A stretch of 64,000 bases of DNA from Pterois miles (GCA_947000775.1 CAMQGK010000239.1:186001-250000); one strand, 5' to 3'; counted from the first letter of the stretch, positions 13,952 through 26,639 are shown. Numbers and translations: made by a program. Notes: a model not told the origin generated them from the letters alone.

Positions 13952-16597
13952 TTGGTAAGAATTAAAGAAGGAGATGAGTGGAAGACCGCTTTCAACAGAC
14001 CCAGTGGCCACTATGAATATCTAGTGATGCCTTTTGGTCTTGCTAACGCCCGAGCGGTTTTTCAGTCATTAGTAAACGACGTTCTCCGCGACATGCTGAA
14101 CCAGTATGTTTTCGTCTATTTAGATGACATTCTTATTTTTTCTCCTGACTTACAAACACACATTCAGCATGTCCGCCATGTTCTCCAGCGCCTCCTCAAC
14201 CACCATCTGTTTGTAAAACCCGATAAGTGTGAGTTTCATGTCGATACCGTTACCTTCTTGGGCTTTGTGGTCTCCCCGAACCATCTTCAGATGGACCTGG
14301 AGAAGGTAAGCGCGGTAGCTAATTGGCCTACTCCAACTAACAGAAAACTAGTTCAGCGCTTCCTTGGTTTCGCTAACTTCTACCGAAGATTTATCAGGAA
14401 CTTTAGCTCCGTCGCTGCCCCTTTACATGCACTCACGTCTCCCCAGGTCAGGTTTGTTTGGACCCCTCTGGCTGATCAGGCTTTCCGCCGGCTTAAATCT
14501 TGTTTCACCTCTGCTCCCATTCTCACTCTTCCAGATCTGAGACGTCAGTTTGTGGTGGAGGTGGATGCTTCAGACACCGGGATCGGAGCCGTGTTATCTC
14601 AACGTTCTGAGGGGGATAACAAGCTCCATCCCTGCGCCTACCTGTCCCGCAAACTAAGCCCGGCTGAGCGTAATTATGATGTGGGTAATCGCGAGCTGCT
14701 AGCAGTTAAGTCGGCATTAGAGGAGTGGAGACACTGGCTAGAGGGAGCAGAGCAGCCTTTCTTGGTCTGGACTGATCATAAAAACCTCGAATATATTCGC
14801 ACTGCTAAGAGACTGAACTCCCGCCAAGCCAGATGGGCGTTATTCTTCACGCGTTTCAACTTTACACTGTCTTATCGCCCCGGTTCAAAGAACGTTAAGC
14901 CTGATGCTCTGTCTCGCCTTTTTGACCCGGACCCGGCCCCTAAGGCTCCTGAACACATTGTGCCTCCCTCCTGCATAGTGGGACCTGTTACCTGGGGTAT
15001 CGAGGGTAAAGTGAGGGAGGCTTTAAGGGGGGTGTCTGTTCCTGAGGGCTGCCCACCTAATAGACTGTTTGTACCAGTTCCTCTTCGTGCTCAGGTGATC
15101 CACTGGGCCCATACCTCCCGCATCTCTTGCCACCCAGGAACGAGGAGAACTATGTTTGTAATCAAACAGCGTTTCTGGTGGCCTTCCATGAAGAGAGAGG
15201 TGGGAGAGTATGTGTCCTCCTGCCCGGTCTGTGCTCAGAATAAGTCCTCTCATCGCCCTCCTGCTGGACTTCTTCATCCTCTTCCAGTTCCTCTACGCCC
15301 CTGGTCCGACATCTCCCTGGACTTTGTGACTGGTCTCCCCGTCTCTCAAGGTAACACCACTGTTCTGACAGTGGTTGACAGATTCTCTAAAATGGTTCAT
15401 TTCATACCTTTGGCAAAGTTACCCTCCGCCAAGAAAACGGCGGAGGTGATGCTCTCCCATGTTTTTCGACTACATGGTTTCCCTAGAGACGTGGTGTCGG
15501 ACCGGGGGCCCCAATTCATCTCGAGGTTCTGGAGAGAGTTCTGCACCCTCATAGGAGCCACCGTAAGCCTCTCATCCGGCTACCACCCTCAGTCCAACGG
15601 GCAGACGGAGCGGCTTAATCAGGAGCTGGAGACGGGTCTGCGCTGTTTGGTCTCCCAGAACCCGTCCACCTGGAGCAGGAACCTGATCTGGGTGGAGTAC
15701 GCGCACAACACGCTTCCCTGCTCCTCCTCTGGCCTGTCGCCGTTCCAGTGTGCCTACGGCTACCAACCCCCGCTGTTCCCTGAGTGTGAAAAGGAGGTCA
15801 GCGTCCCCTCGGCTCACGCACTCATTCGCCGGTGTCGCCGGGTGTTGAGGGGCGCTCGGCAAATGCTGCTCAGGAGCGGAGCCCGCTGCAAGACCGCGAC
15901 AGACCGCCACCGGACCCCAGCACCCACCTACCGTCCTGGTCAAAGGGTATGGCTCTCAACTAAAGACTTACCTTTAAAAGTTGAATCCAAGAAATTAGCT
16001 CCTCGTTTTGTTGGTCCATTCCCTGTGTCAAAAGTTATTAACCCTGTTGCTATGAGACTACAACTTCCCAGATCAATGAGAGTGCACCCCACCTTCCATG
16101 TGGGACGTCTCAAGCCTGCCAGGCCCAGCCCTCTGGTCCCAGCCTCCAGACCCCCACCACCCCCCCGGATCGTGGACGGAGGCCCAGTCTACACGGTGAA
16201 GCGCCTCCTTGCTGTTCGCCGTCGGGGTCGAGGTCTTCAGTACCTGGTGGACTGGGAGGGTTATGGTCCGGAAGAGAGGTCCTGGGAATCCTCCAGGAAC
16301 ATCATGGACCAGGACCTCATCAAAGACTTCCACCGTCGTCATCCTAACCTCCCGGGGACGTCAGGTGCCGTCCCTAGAGGGGGGGGTCCTGTGACCATCT
16401 GTTTTCTAAGTTACGTTTGTATTTTGTTTCCTCTTTACTTTAATTTCTTCTATTTCCATTTCCTGTTTTATTTTGAAGTTACTAACCTCCCTCTCGTTTC
16501 AGATCACTGCACTTCCTGCCCTCATGTGTTCCACGCCCCCGTGACCTACTTCCCTACTCTGCACGGGTGTTTCGAGTTGTCTGGGCCCCGCCCCTGA
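13952..16597 (+). pseudogene. Gypsy Pol: RT core, RNase H, integrase and chromodomain
   Basis: An open frame of 881 residues. RT catalytic box YLDD lies near residues 56-59. RNase H follows (VEVDASDTGIGAVLSQ, then WTDHKNLEYI). The integrase has an HHCC zinc-binding region (CHPGTRRTM ... CPVCAQ) and a DDE core marked by DFVTGLP, SDRGPQFISRFW and GYHPQSNGQTERLNQE. A chromodomain-like segment (YLVDWEGYGPEERSWE) lies near the C-terminus and in relatives directs integration to modified chromatin. Real coding extends upstream of the first Met to about 13,795. No stop occurs before the LTR, so the frame reads about 200 bases into it. Confidence 0.85.
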
Positions 16598-16903
16598 TTG
16601 TGTCCACCTGTGTAGCGTTCAATCACTCCTCTTGTATTTAATGTGTCTGCTCCCCTCCTCATGTTGCCAGTTCGTATTTGATCCTCGGAGAGAAAAGTCC
16701 TCGCGTTTGTTTCCTCGTGCTTTCTACCAGAGATTCTTGACCCACTGCCTGTTTTCAGACCCTGCCTCTAGCCTAGCCCTTGTCGGAGTTATTTGCCGGT
16801 TGGACTGATTTTTGTGTACCGAACCCTGCTTATTAAAGCTTTTTCTGAACTTGATCTGAGTCGTGCGTTTGAGTCCAGTTCTGTGCCTGACCTGGGCATT
16901 ACA
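16390..16903 (+). mobile_element. 3' LTR of the first gypsy element
   Basis: Starts with TGTGACC directly after a G-rich polypurine tract (about 16,376-16,388) and ends with TTACA, as expected for a TG...CA LTR of about 514 bp. An AATAAA-like signal variant (ATTAAAG) lies near 16,833. With no 5' LTR in this copy, the exact LTR length cannot be confirmed internally. A related LTR lies at about 24,590-25,039. Confidence 0.7.
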
Positions 16904-17531
16904 ACACTGGACTGATCTCATGTTCACTTCAGTCAAAAAACACAAAAACTCAGCCATGTAACATGATCCTGTGTTCAGTCTCATACTGATGTTGGTTAAC
17001 ATGAATCTTCTTCAGTCATAAATCAGCTGAAGGTTATATAAAACACCATTATTTATTTGTATTTTTGCAGAGACTCAGACTGAGTATTGCTGTAGTTCAG
17101 CGGCTCCTTTACAACAATGAAGATATGCTGATTCCCGACCAGGTCAGATGGATGACGGACAACGAGACGGACAGAACGGCAGGAAACGCCTGTGTTTTCG
17201 TGGACTAGGTAAGTAAGCTGTACATTAAAGGAACATTTTGTCATTTTGGGAAATATGCATATTGATTTTCTAGCCAACACTTGGATAAGAAGATTGTCAC
17301 CACTGTAAATATGTAGCTGCAGCCAGCTTCAGTAGTGTCAAAGATGAAGCCTACACATGTTTTCCAGACTCATATAACCTGTGACACCACTGATCAATGC
17401 AGATTTAATTCCACATGAATTAGTCTTCATAGTTGATTATTATAGCTGAATCTCTGGGAGACCCTGACAGCAGACTAAGAGAAGGATCCACATTCCTGAC
17501 TTGTTTCTGATCTCACAGGACAGGACTCTTC
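16904..17531 (+). repeat. Left array block between gypsy element and LINE insertion
   Basis: Array sequence resumes inside the end of exon B (ACACTGGACTG), passes a complete exon A at about 17,071 with a GTAAGTAAG donor, and stops within the start of the next exon B at GGACTCTTC. It is about 83 percent of one unit. Confidence 0.9.
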
Positions 17532-17952
17532 GCTGTCACGACGCGACACGGAAGTGCTGCAACGCGCGTCCTTCGCTACACTCAGTGTTACAGAAAGTGA
17601 ACTAAAGTCTTGTGTTGGTGGTTTAATAACCAGTATTTTGTGACAAAGAAATGACTTTTGGAGGTTTTAGCGTTTCAGCGTTGTGAGTGTAAGCTCTCAC
17701 CACCAAACGAGAGGAATCGATCGCCGTCAAAACCTGCTTACCGGAGGCTGATACAACGCAGCAGGCCCAGTCTATGGGCCTGTGCCGGTAAGTTTTGATC
17801 TGACCCAAAACCCTGTGTGTGCAGTTAAATCGGTCAAGTCTACTCTCCGCTGTGGGCTCCCGTTGTGGAGCCCCTGCGAGTAAGTCCTGCCCTGTGTCAC
17901 TTCAACTGCTAACTCTAGCCGACCTCCACCTCCAACAAAATAGTATCCCTCT

Positions 17953-18792
17953 ATGCAACACCTTTACTGGCCACAGCTGTTTTCTCTCCCCAGCAACCAC
18001 CACCAAACACAACGAGACATGCCTCCACTCACCTCACCCGAATGCGACGGCTGCCTTCGTCTGACCCAGAGGATCTCCGAGCTGGAAGAGAGAATGTCCA
18101 CCTTATATCAGCTGAGGGATGAAGAGCGGATCATCGATTCGATGGTCGTCGCCGTGGGTCCCGTCGCCAGCACTGCAACCGCTGGAGAAATGGACTCAAC
18201 TGTTTCCCTCACATACGCGGATGTCGTTGCTGCTACAGAGCACTGGTCCCGGCTAGGCGCCATGTCCAAAGCTCTGGTTAGCTCCACTTCCACTCCCCGT
18301 CAGGAGGAGCGGTGGTGTACTGCCCGTAGAGGTAAACATGGTGGGAAGCCTGCCTCTTCCTCACCTCCGTCTCAGCCTCTCTTGCTGAACAACAAATTCT
18401 CCATCTTGGACGAGCAGCACCTTTCCCCACTCACCGATCTCCACACCACTCCTCCGTCACCGAAGCCCGAAAACCTCCCCAAAAAGTGTCGTCTTTCCAC
18501 GTCGGCATCTCAGTCCAGCTGGTCATCCACTGTTCCGGCTCCCCGCCGACGTCTAGATGCCACCGGTAACCCGGTCGGCCCAGTACTCGCTATTCCAAGC
18601 CTCTGTTTACTCCTGCACCTCGGGCCCCGTCCTCCTCCCCGCGCCCTGACCGTTCCGTCGCGCACCTCCACGACCCCGCCTCCACCGCTGCCCCTTCGGT
18701 CTCCGCTGCATCACCCCAAACACCGAGCCTCAGTCCAACCACTCTCGTCATGGGGATTCCATAATAAGAAATGTCCGCAGAAAATCTGCTAA
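17953..18792 (+). pseudogene. LINE ORF1, N-terminal coiled-coil part
   Basis: A 279-residue frame. The region CDGCLRLTQRISELEERMST followed by LYQLRDEERIIDS is a short Cys-containing and heptad-like segment seen at the start of teleost LINE ORF1 proteins. The remainder is Ser/Pro/Arg-rich low-complexity linker. The frame decays into Pro-rich sequence near 18,600 and the esterase block lies in other frames downstream, so the gene is broken. Confidence 0.6.
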
Positions 18793-18949
18793 GTGTTTTT
18801 GCTTTCCTGGTGCAAAGGTGGCTGATATTATGGACAAATGCACCAGCCTTCTAGCCGAATATCCCCGAGCACGCCGCATCATATTCAGCTGGATACAACA
18901 ATGTTGGAGCAGGGGTCTGAAATCTTAAAACAGGACTTCTTAAAGTTGT

Positions 18950-19200
18950 TTGACTCCTGAAAAACTGTGGAGGAGAATCTTTATTTCCGGACCTCTTCCT
19001 CCTTTCAAAGAGGATGTGAACGCTTCAGTCGGACTCTGGCACTCCACACCTGGCTCCAATCGGCCTGTGCGCTGCACAATGCATCTTTTATCGACAATTT
19101 CAACCTTTTTGGAATCGTCCGTTTTTATAGAAACGATGGAATTCACCCCAGTGCCCTTGGCGGGCGCATCTTAACTGAGAACATGTTTTATATCGCCTTA
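18950..19200 (+). pseudogene. LINE ORF1 esterase-like (SGNH) domain remnant
   Basis: Two overlapping frames share the conserved block. One gives FISGPLPPF. The other gives LHTWLQSAC, FIDNFNLF and DGIHPSALGGR. The DGIHPS motif matches the Asp-x-x-His block of SGNH hydrolases, known in ORF1 of CR1/L2-type LINEs. A frame change between the two halves, and loss of the N-terminal GDS block, make it non-functional. Confidence 0.65.
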
Positions 19201-19449
19201 ACACTCCTCGTAGTCGCGGTCCTGACACGCGTTCGCCACCGGTCACTTCCGACCCTCAGCCGAGTGATTGCTTCTCCGCTACACTGCTGCGATTCCCACT
19301 GCCAGACTCACTAGCTCCACCCTGTGGCCGGGTGCCCTCAATCACTCGCTACTCTTTACCATCAACTCTCCCAGCGTCCATTCAGACAATAATAACTACC
19401 AGGCCCCCCTAGAGTTAACGCTCTAGGGGCGTAAACCCCTGAATCAAGG

Positions 19450-21130
19450 GTTATTTCTGTTTACTAAACAGAACGTCTATTGATCCCTGTATTATAGTGT
19501 TAAAATGGGTTTGATTAAAGGTCACTTCAAACAAATCTTTCATTTTTAATGACATTATTATTTCTTAACCTTGACTTCTTATTTGACTGGGTAAGTGTTG
19601 GCACAGTAGTTGATTGAACTGTGCCCCCAAACTAAGTTATTAACTCTCAGCCCTGGGGGGTGGTGGACTAGCCGCTGTTTTTAGGAGCCATTTATGAGCT
19701 CTGTAAATTTGGGTACTTTCCAGTTTGAATCTTGTTTTAAGTTATGCACAACTCGTTCTATTATTATTTGTCACAAAATAAAGATGTTTGAGGGTTGGTT
19801 ATAAAATTAATTTCATATTAGGGGCAATTATTGAAGGCGACCGTATCAAAAGGTTATGACCGTGGAGGCTTTGGCTTATAAGCATGTATTGGACCTACCC
19901 ACAAGGGGCCATACTGGTCTGATATTGGTAAGGGACTTGATATTAAGTACCTCCATTAAGGTATTAGGTATCAGTATTTTGCATTCTTGATGCTTCATTT
20001 CCTCGCAAAAACATAAGGCCAGCACTAAAGCGCAAAGAACCGCTGTCCTTATTGACTCTTCATTAAAACAGTCATGCAGAGGTAAGAAAATAAGGAGCCC
20101 GAAAAAAAAAAGAAAAGCGGAAAAGTGAAGCAATAAAAAGCAGGCAGAGTAAGGAGAAAAAAGCTAAACACATGCATAAAAGCTGCTATGATATAAAAGA
20201 AATGAGACAATCTAATATATAAAAATATGATGCACACGTATGTTTCATGTGGTAAACAGACCCCTCTACCCGAAAATATATCCAGAATAAGCTAGTAGGC
20301 AAATGAAAAGGAAAGAATTGTACTGTAATTTGTTTGTGGATCTGTAAGGTGTGTATGTGGTAAGTCTCATGTGTTGGCCATTCACCCTTATTGTTTAGTG
20401 AAAGAGTATATTATTGTAGTGGTGTAGGCAGGTGTTAAAATTAAGAGTTAGTCCCTCTCCGTGATTTAGCTTATTCCTAGCGATGGTAGTATGTACGAAT
20501 GTCATTGCTAGCCCAACACAGACCGCCCTTTAAATGTTATTATGTGTTGCTATTGTTATAGACTAGTGGATTGACATGTTATATAGATTTAATATGAAAT
20601 GGTGGGTTGGTGTAAATGGTCATATTATTAGGCTTTTGTAATTTAATATTTATGTGGGGGGGTTTGGAATGTGAAATTTGGTGTTTCTTTGGTGGTGATT
20701 AAGCTTAGTGTGTTTGAGAGTAAGTGTGTTAGTTGTCTCTTATAACAAAGGCTTTAAAATGTGAAAATGGGACACAAGAGGGAAGATTTGGTTCCCCCAA
20801 AAGCGAGAACTGCTGGAAAAGGACAAAATCTTTTTTATATGGTAAAGAGATTATTTATTTATAAGGCAGAAAGCCTGCAGACTAAAAGGTGTGCAAGAGC
20901 AAAAGGAAAGAGTGGTTCTAATAAGAGGAGAGCTGCTATAATGCTCCAGAGTGGAATGCCCTTAAGTGGTGTAGGGGGCGTGGCAAAAGATGATTTTGTG
21001 CTGTTTTTTTTTTTTTTTTTTTTATTGTTTATTGCCTTTATGATGTGTGCTTTTTACCTGTTTTGCAGTTTTGTGTGGTGATAGTTATATTATAATATTT
21101 TATTGCTCGATGGCTATATAATAATTTTTT
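19450..21130. other. AT-rich unassigned stretch inside the 3.6-kb insertion
   Basis: No convincing coding region. There is a short perfect hairpin (TTCTGTTT ACT AAACAGAA) at about 19,455-19,475. A T-run of about 20 lies at 21,003-21,024. Short open frames (19,876-20,237 minus; 20,761-21,081 plus) are low-complexity and unlike known families. Confidence 0.4.
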
Positions 21131-21136
21131 TCTTTC

Positions 21137-24100
21137 TTCCCGGAGAGTGGAGTGAACGAACCACAAAGACATCACACAGTCTGATGTGAGGAGCAGCACC
21201 ACAGAGTCCACAACACATGACCGCCTGCCCTAATAAGTTAGTTTGTTTCTATAGTGGTAATTGAGTTGGTTGTTAGTGGTTTCCAAGTAGATGGATGGGA
21301 CCGAGGAAGAGAAGAGGTGGAAACTAAAGCTGGCCTATATTAAAATGGCCTACAATTTTAGTATATTTCCTGTATAATTAATTTGAATGCTGAAGTCTGG
21401 GAGACCTGAAGCAGACTAAGAGGGTCCAATCGACTTTTTCTATCTCACAGGAAGGACTCTTCCCAGAGAGTGGACGACAACCGAACCACACCAAGCCAGA
21501 CATCACACACGTCTGAGTGGGGCTCAGCACCCAGCAGTCCACTCAACACACTGAACCACCTTAGCTCCCCCTTTACACACTATGATCTATGTTTTATTAG
21601 TAAAATAAAAAAAATGCCATGTAACATGATCCTGTGTTAGCATCTATTTATGTTGTTTAACATGAATCTTCTTCAGTAGTAAATCAGTTGAAGGTTATAT
21701 AAAACACCATTTTTATTTGTATTTTTACAGAGACTCGGACTGAGTGTTGCTGTAGTTCAGTGGCTCCTTTACAGCAATGAAGAAATGCTGATTCCCGACC
21801 AGGTCAGATGGGTGACGGACCACAAGACGGACAGAACGGCAGGAAACGCCTGTGTTTACGAGGCCGACGTAAGTAAGCTGCACTCTAAAGGAACATTTTG
21901 TCATTTTGGGAATATGCATATTGATTTTTACCTTAGACAGAAGTCCCACTTAAATATGCTGAGCGTTTCAGTATGTCAAAGATGAGCCCACATTTTTAAT
22001 TATATAACCTGTGCCCTGAATGCAATTCATGTCTTTAGTTGATTTTTAAGCTGAAGTTTGGGAGACACTGACAGCAGACCAAGAGAAGGACCACATTCCT
22101 GACTTGTTTCTGATCTCACAGGACAGGACTCTTCCCGGAGAGTGGACGTGAACCGAACCACAGCAAGCCAGCAGCATCACACAACCAGTCTGATGTGAGG
22201 AAGCTCCAGCACCACAGCAGTCCACTCAACACACTCAACCGCCTTAGCTCCACACTTCACACTGGACTGATCTCATGTTCCTTAGTGAAAAAACACAAAA
22301 ACTCTATGTAAATGTCCTTGTGTCTCATATGATTTGGTTCAGTCTTCTTCAGTAATAAATGTGAGGTTATATAACATTATTTTTGTATTTTTGAGAGACT
22401 AGACTGAGTGTTGCTGTAGTTCAGCGGCTCCTTTACACCTTTCAACAATGAGTATGCTGATTCCCGACCAGGTCAGATGGATGACGGACCACAAGACGCA
22501 CAGAACGGACGGAAACGCCTGTGTTTTCGTGGACTAGGTAAGTAGCTGCATTAAAGGAACATTTTGTCATTTTGGGAAATATGCATATTGATTTTCTAGC
22601 CAACAGTTAGATAAGAAGATTGTCACCACTGTAAATATGTAGCTGCAGCCAGCTTCAGTAGTGTCAAAGATGAAGCCTACACATGTTTTCCAGACTCGTA
22701 TAACCTGCGATACCAATGATCAATGCAGATTTATTTTGACATGAATTAGTCTTCATAGTTGATTATTATAGCTGAAGTCTGGGAGACACTGACAGCAGAC
22801 CAAGAGAAGGATCCCATTCCTGACTTTTTTCTGATCTCACAGGACAGGACTCTTCCCGGAGAGTGGACGACAACCGAACCACACCAAGCCAGCAGCATCA
22901 CACAACCAGTCTGATGTGAGGAAGCTCCAGCACCACAGCAGTCCACTCAACACACTGAACCACCTTCAGATCCGCACTTTATACACTGGACTGATCTCAT
23001 GTTTATATTAGTCAAAATAACAAAAACTCAGCCATGTAACATGATCCTGTGTTCAGTCTCATACTGATGTTGGTTAACATGAATCTTCTTCAGTCATAAA
23101 TCAGTTGAAGGTTATATAAAACACCATTATTTATTTGTATTTTTGCAGAGACTCAGACTGAGTGTTGCTGTAGTTCAGTGGCTCCTTTACAACAATGAAG
23201 AAATGCTGATTCCCGACCAGGTCAGATGGATGACGGACCACAAGACGGACAGAACGGAAGGAAATGCCTGTGTTTTCGTGGACTAGGTAAGTAAGCTGCA
23301 CTCTAAAGGAACATTTTGTCATTTTGGGAAATATGCATATTGATTTTCTAGCCAACAGTTAGAAACAAGATTTTTACCACTGCAAGTATGTAGCTGCAGC
23401 CAGCTTCAGTAGTGTCAAAGATGAAGCCTACACATGTTTTCCAGACTCATATAACCTGTGATACCAATGATCAATGCAGATTTATTTTGACATGAATTAG
23501 TCTTCATAGTTGATTATTATAGCTGAATCTCTGGGAGACACTGACAGCAGACCAAGAGAAGGATCCACATTCCTGACTTGTTTCTGATCTCACAGGACAG
23601 GACTCTTCCCGGAGAGTGGACGTGAACCGAACCACACCAAGCCAGCAGCATCACACAACCAGTCTGATGTGAGGAAGCTCCAGCACCACAGCAGTCCACT
23701 CAACACACTGAACCGCCTTCAGCTCCACACTGTACACACTGGACTGATCTCATGTTTATATCAGTCAAAATAACAAAAACAGCCATGTAACATGATCCTG
23801 TGTTAGTCTCATACTGATGTTGTTAAATGAATCTCTTAGAAAGTTGAAGTTTATATAAAACACCATTATTTATTTGTATTTTTGCAGAGACTCAGACTGA
23901 GTGTTGCTGTAGTTAGGGCTCCTTTACACCTTAAAACAATGAAGATATGCTGATTCCCGACAGGTCAGATGGGTGACGGACCACAAGACGGACAGAACGG
24001 ACGGAAACGCCTGTGTTTTCGTGGACAGCTAAGTAAACTGCACATTAAAGGAACATTTTGTCATTTTGGGAAATATGCATATTGTTTAGAAAGTTGGATA

Positions 24101-24589
24101 AGAAGATTGTCCCACTGTAAATATGTACGAGCCAGTTTAGAGTGTCAAAGATGAAGTCTACACATGTTTAGACTCATATAACCTGTGACACCACTGATAT
24201 GCAGATTTAATTCCACATGAATTAATCTTTGTAGTTGATTATTTTAATTGAAGTTGGGAGACGCTGAAGCAGACCAAGAGAAGGTCCACATTCCTGACTT
24301 GTTTTGATCTCAGGACAGGACTCTTCCGGAGGTGGACGACAACCGACCACACCAAGCCGCAGCATCCAAAGTTGATGTGAGGAGCTCAGCACCACAGGTC
24401 CACTAACACATGCCTCCTTAGCTCCCTAATGGTGTTAAATAAAAAAAAAGATGTTGTGTTTATGATGTTGATTTTTTATTATTAGTTATATATTTTTTTG
24501 TAGGCGGTGAGTGTTGTGTAGTTAGTGGCTTAAAAAAATGCTCCCGAGGTAGGGGCGGCCAAAGGGAAAAGGCGTGTAAGAGGTGGTGT
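21137..24589 (+). repeat. Left array block with heavily eroded units
   Basis: Contains exon-A-like segments at about 21,731, 22,395, 23,149 and 23,888, plus traces to about 24,550. Units at 22,600-23,750 are as good as those in the main block. Those at 21,137-22,560 and 23,760-24,589 have many scattered losses of one to four bases, and the end is barely recognisable. The copy at 21,731 is notable: its exon A ends GAGGCCGAC followed by GTAAGTAAG, so it has a donor and no in-frame stop. Confidence 0.85.
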
Positions 24590-25039
24590 TTAGGTTTGTG
24601 TTATGTTGATGTTTGTTTTGCACTTCTGTTTTATTTGGCATGTTACCTCTCCTCTCGTTTAGTCCCTATTTCCTGCCCCGCATGCTTCCCGCCTTCACGT
24701 TTGAGCACCACTACACCATTCCCTGCGTCCTGTTGTCATCTCCCCGCCCTGTTTCCACCTGTGAGCGTCTATCACTCCCTACTAGTATTTAATGTGTGCT
24801 CCCCGTTCCCTCTGTGAGTGTTTGTTTTGGTCAAGGTTGCGTTTTTTCAGTGGTGATTAGACTCGGTATTGTTCTGCCTGTCCCTTTGATTAAGCCCTGC
24901 CTGCGTTTTTGAGTGTTGCCTTATCGATTTCCTTCTGTGTACCAAACCATTTCTGATATTAAAGGCCGTTTTTTGCCCAAGCCCTGCTGTGATGTGTTGT
25001 GCATTTGAGTCCTCCGCTGCCTTTGTTTGAGCCATAACA
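24590..25039 (+). mobile_element. 5' LTR of the second gypsy element
   Basis: The right end is clear: the sequence ends in CCATAACA, after an ATTAAAGG poly(A)-like signal near 24,958, and is followed by a short leader and Gag. The left end is uncertain because the preceding array is degraded; a TG start near 24,596 is plausible. Segments such as GTATTTAATGTGT are shared with the LTR at 16,390-16,903, so the two elements are related. Confidence 0.6.
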
Positions 25040-25055
25040 CTACGATCTTGCCAGA

Positions 25056-26020
25056 TATGGACTCAGCCAACACCGAACAGGTCCGTACTGCGATCCTCGC
25101 CCAGGAGAAGAGGATTCACCAACACGAAGCTCACCGCCGTCTGCCACGGGGTAAAAGAACTAACCGAGCGACAGGAGAACTTCCGCGTCTCAATCGGTGA
25201 GCAAGTTAATCAGCTTGGTAAAAATGCAATCTCTTTTGATTTTTTTGGAAAATCACCAGGCCACCGGCCCCAGGGCGAGCGCCTCACCTCCATCACCACC
25301 GCCGGCGTCAGCGCCTCTCCTGTCCAGCTCCCCCCACCTGGCGATGCCGGAGAGATTCTCAGGGGATTCCCACAATTGCCGCTATTTCCTAGCCCAGTGC
25401 GGTCTTCATTTTTAGTTGCAGGCGGCACACTTCCCTTCTGAACGAGCGAAGGTGGCGTTCATTATCACCCACCTCTCCGGCAGAGCTGAAGCATGGGCTA
25501 CGGCAGAGTGGGCCAGGAATTCGCCGGTATGTTTCTCCGTGTCTCTTTTTACTGACACCTTAAAGAAAAATTTTCTGCTCCAGGGAGAGAAGCGGCTCGA
25601 GCCCTGGTCGGGCTACGCCAGGGAAAACGCCGGGTCGCGGACTACGCCATAGAGTTCCTAAGCTTAGCAGCCGACAGCGGATGGAACGACGCTTCGCTCC
25701 TCGACAAGTTTCTACACGGGTTGGCAGACCCCGTAAAGGACCAGATGGCTCTGCTGGACCTTCCTATGGATCTCGATTCAGTCATCGCCCTGGCCATTAG
25801 GATCGATTACCAACTCTGGGAGAGGGAAAAGGAGAGGAGAACCGCTGCAGTTCCACCGCCGTTCCTGCCGAGGCACTACAACTCCCAGTGGGCATCGGGG
25901 CTGCCCGCGTCACCACCTGCCTCCGAGGGCCCTTCGACTCCCCCTGGTGGTACTGCTGAGCCAATGCAGTTGGGGAGGACGCGCCTCTCGCCGGAGGAGC
26001 GCCAATGTCGTCTAAGGTAG
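25056..26020 (+). pseudogene. Gag of the second gypsy element
   Basis: Begins ATGGACTCAGCCAACACCGA (MDSANTEQVRTAILAQEK), a start typical of this fish gypsy group. The frame breaks soon after, with segments at 25,197-25,415, 25,416-25,652 and 25,721-26,020. Later parts show the capsid blocks FLAQCGLHF, AKVAFIITHLSGRAEAWATA and PMQLGRTRLSPEERQ. The CCHC knuckle expected next is destroyed by a frame change near 26,020. Confidence 0.75.
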
Positions 26021-26610
26021 GGCAGGTGTATTTACGCTGCTCAACTGGGACACTTTTTGATGTCGTGTCTGTTAAAAGAAAGGGCTCATCAGTGATAGAG
26101 AGGACACAGGTGAGCCAAACCATCTCAAATAACAATTCCTCTCGGGCTCTAACCCAGGCTCAAATTGTCTTTTCAAACAGGTCTCTCCCTCTTCCAGTGC
26201 TGGTGGACTCTGGGGCGGATGAAAGTTTCATTAACCAGGAGCTGGTGGAGAGACTGGACATCCCAACAGAGCTACTGGAGGAGCCCATGGAGGCCAGCGC
26301 CCTCGACGGTAGACTTCTCTGCCGGATTACGCAGCGGACGCAACCTGTGACTCTTCTCTTCTCCGGTAATCAATCTGAGACGGTTTATTTCCATGTAATA
26401 GAGTCATCAGTACACCCTGTGATTCTGGGCCTGCCTTGGCTGAAGAAGCATAACCCCTATATGAACTGGGCCACAGGGGAGGTCTTGAGCTGGGGGGGTA
26501 ATTGCAAAATAACCTGTCGTCCTTCTGTTCATCCTCGGGAGCTCTCTGAGAACCCTAGTGCACCCCCTGGCGGAGACGAGGAGAACCACACCTTCCACTG
26601 CGCCACCTGA
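26005..26610 (+). pseudogene. Protease region of the second gypsy element
   Basis: A 201-residue frame with LVDSGADESFINQELVERL, ALDGRLLCRITQRTQPV and VILGLPWLKKHNP, the same three blocks as at 12,939-13,379. It ends at a stop at 26,608-26,610, just before the pre-RT block, which is in other frames and badly eroded to about 26,945. Confidence 0.8.
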
Positions 26611-26639
26611 ACTAAAAGGCGTTCCCATCTGTTACCGTG

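Larger units (their letters stand above)
12780..16903 (+). mobile_element. Ty3/gypsy chromodomain retrotransposon, 5'-truncated
   Basis: Domain order is Gag zinc knuckle, aspartic protease, reverse transcriptase, RNase H, integrase, chromodomain, 3' LTR, which is typical of vertebrate chromoviruses. There is no 5' LTR. The element begins abruptly inside array exon A at 12,779/12,780, and array sequence resumes at 16,904 in a different part of the unit (within ACACTGGACTG). About 600 bases of the unit are therefore missing at the site. No target duplication is visible, so the boundaries look produced by deletion or recombination rather than clean integration. At least two frame breaks make it defective. 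Confidence 0.9.
17532..21136 (+). mobile_element. 3.6-kb insertion with a CR1/L2-type LINE ORF1
   Basis: The insertion splits an exon-B-like segment between GGACTCTTC and CTTCCCGGAGAG, leaving a possible CTTC duplication at the ends. Its first 2 kb encode a degraded LINE ORF1 (see separate entries). No ORF2 endonuclease or reverse transcriptase is visible in the remaining 1.6 kb, which is AT-rich and unassigned. It is either a 3'-deleted LINE fused to unrelated sequence, or a composite of two insertions. Confidence 0.65.

Noticed and set aside
15023..16342. Minus-strand ORFs of 84-123 residues over the gypsy integrase
   Set aside because: They overlap well-supported plus-strand Pol coding sequence and have no recognisable domain.
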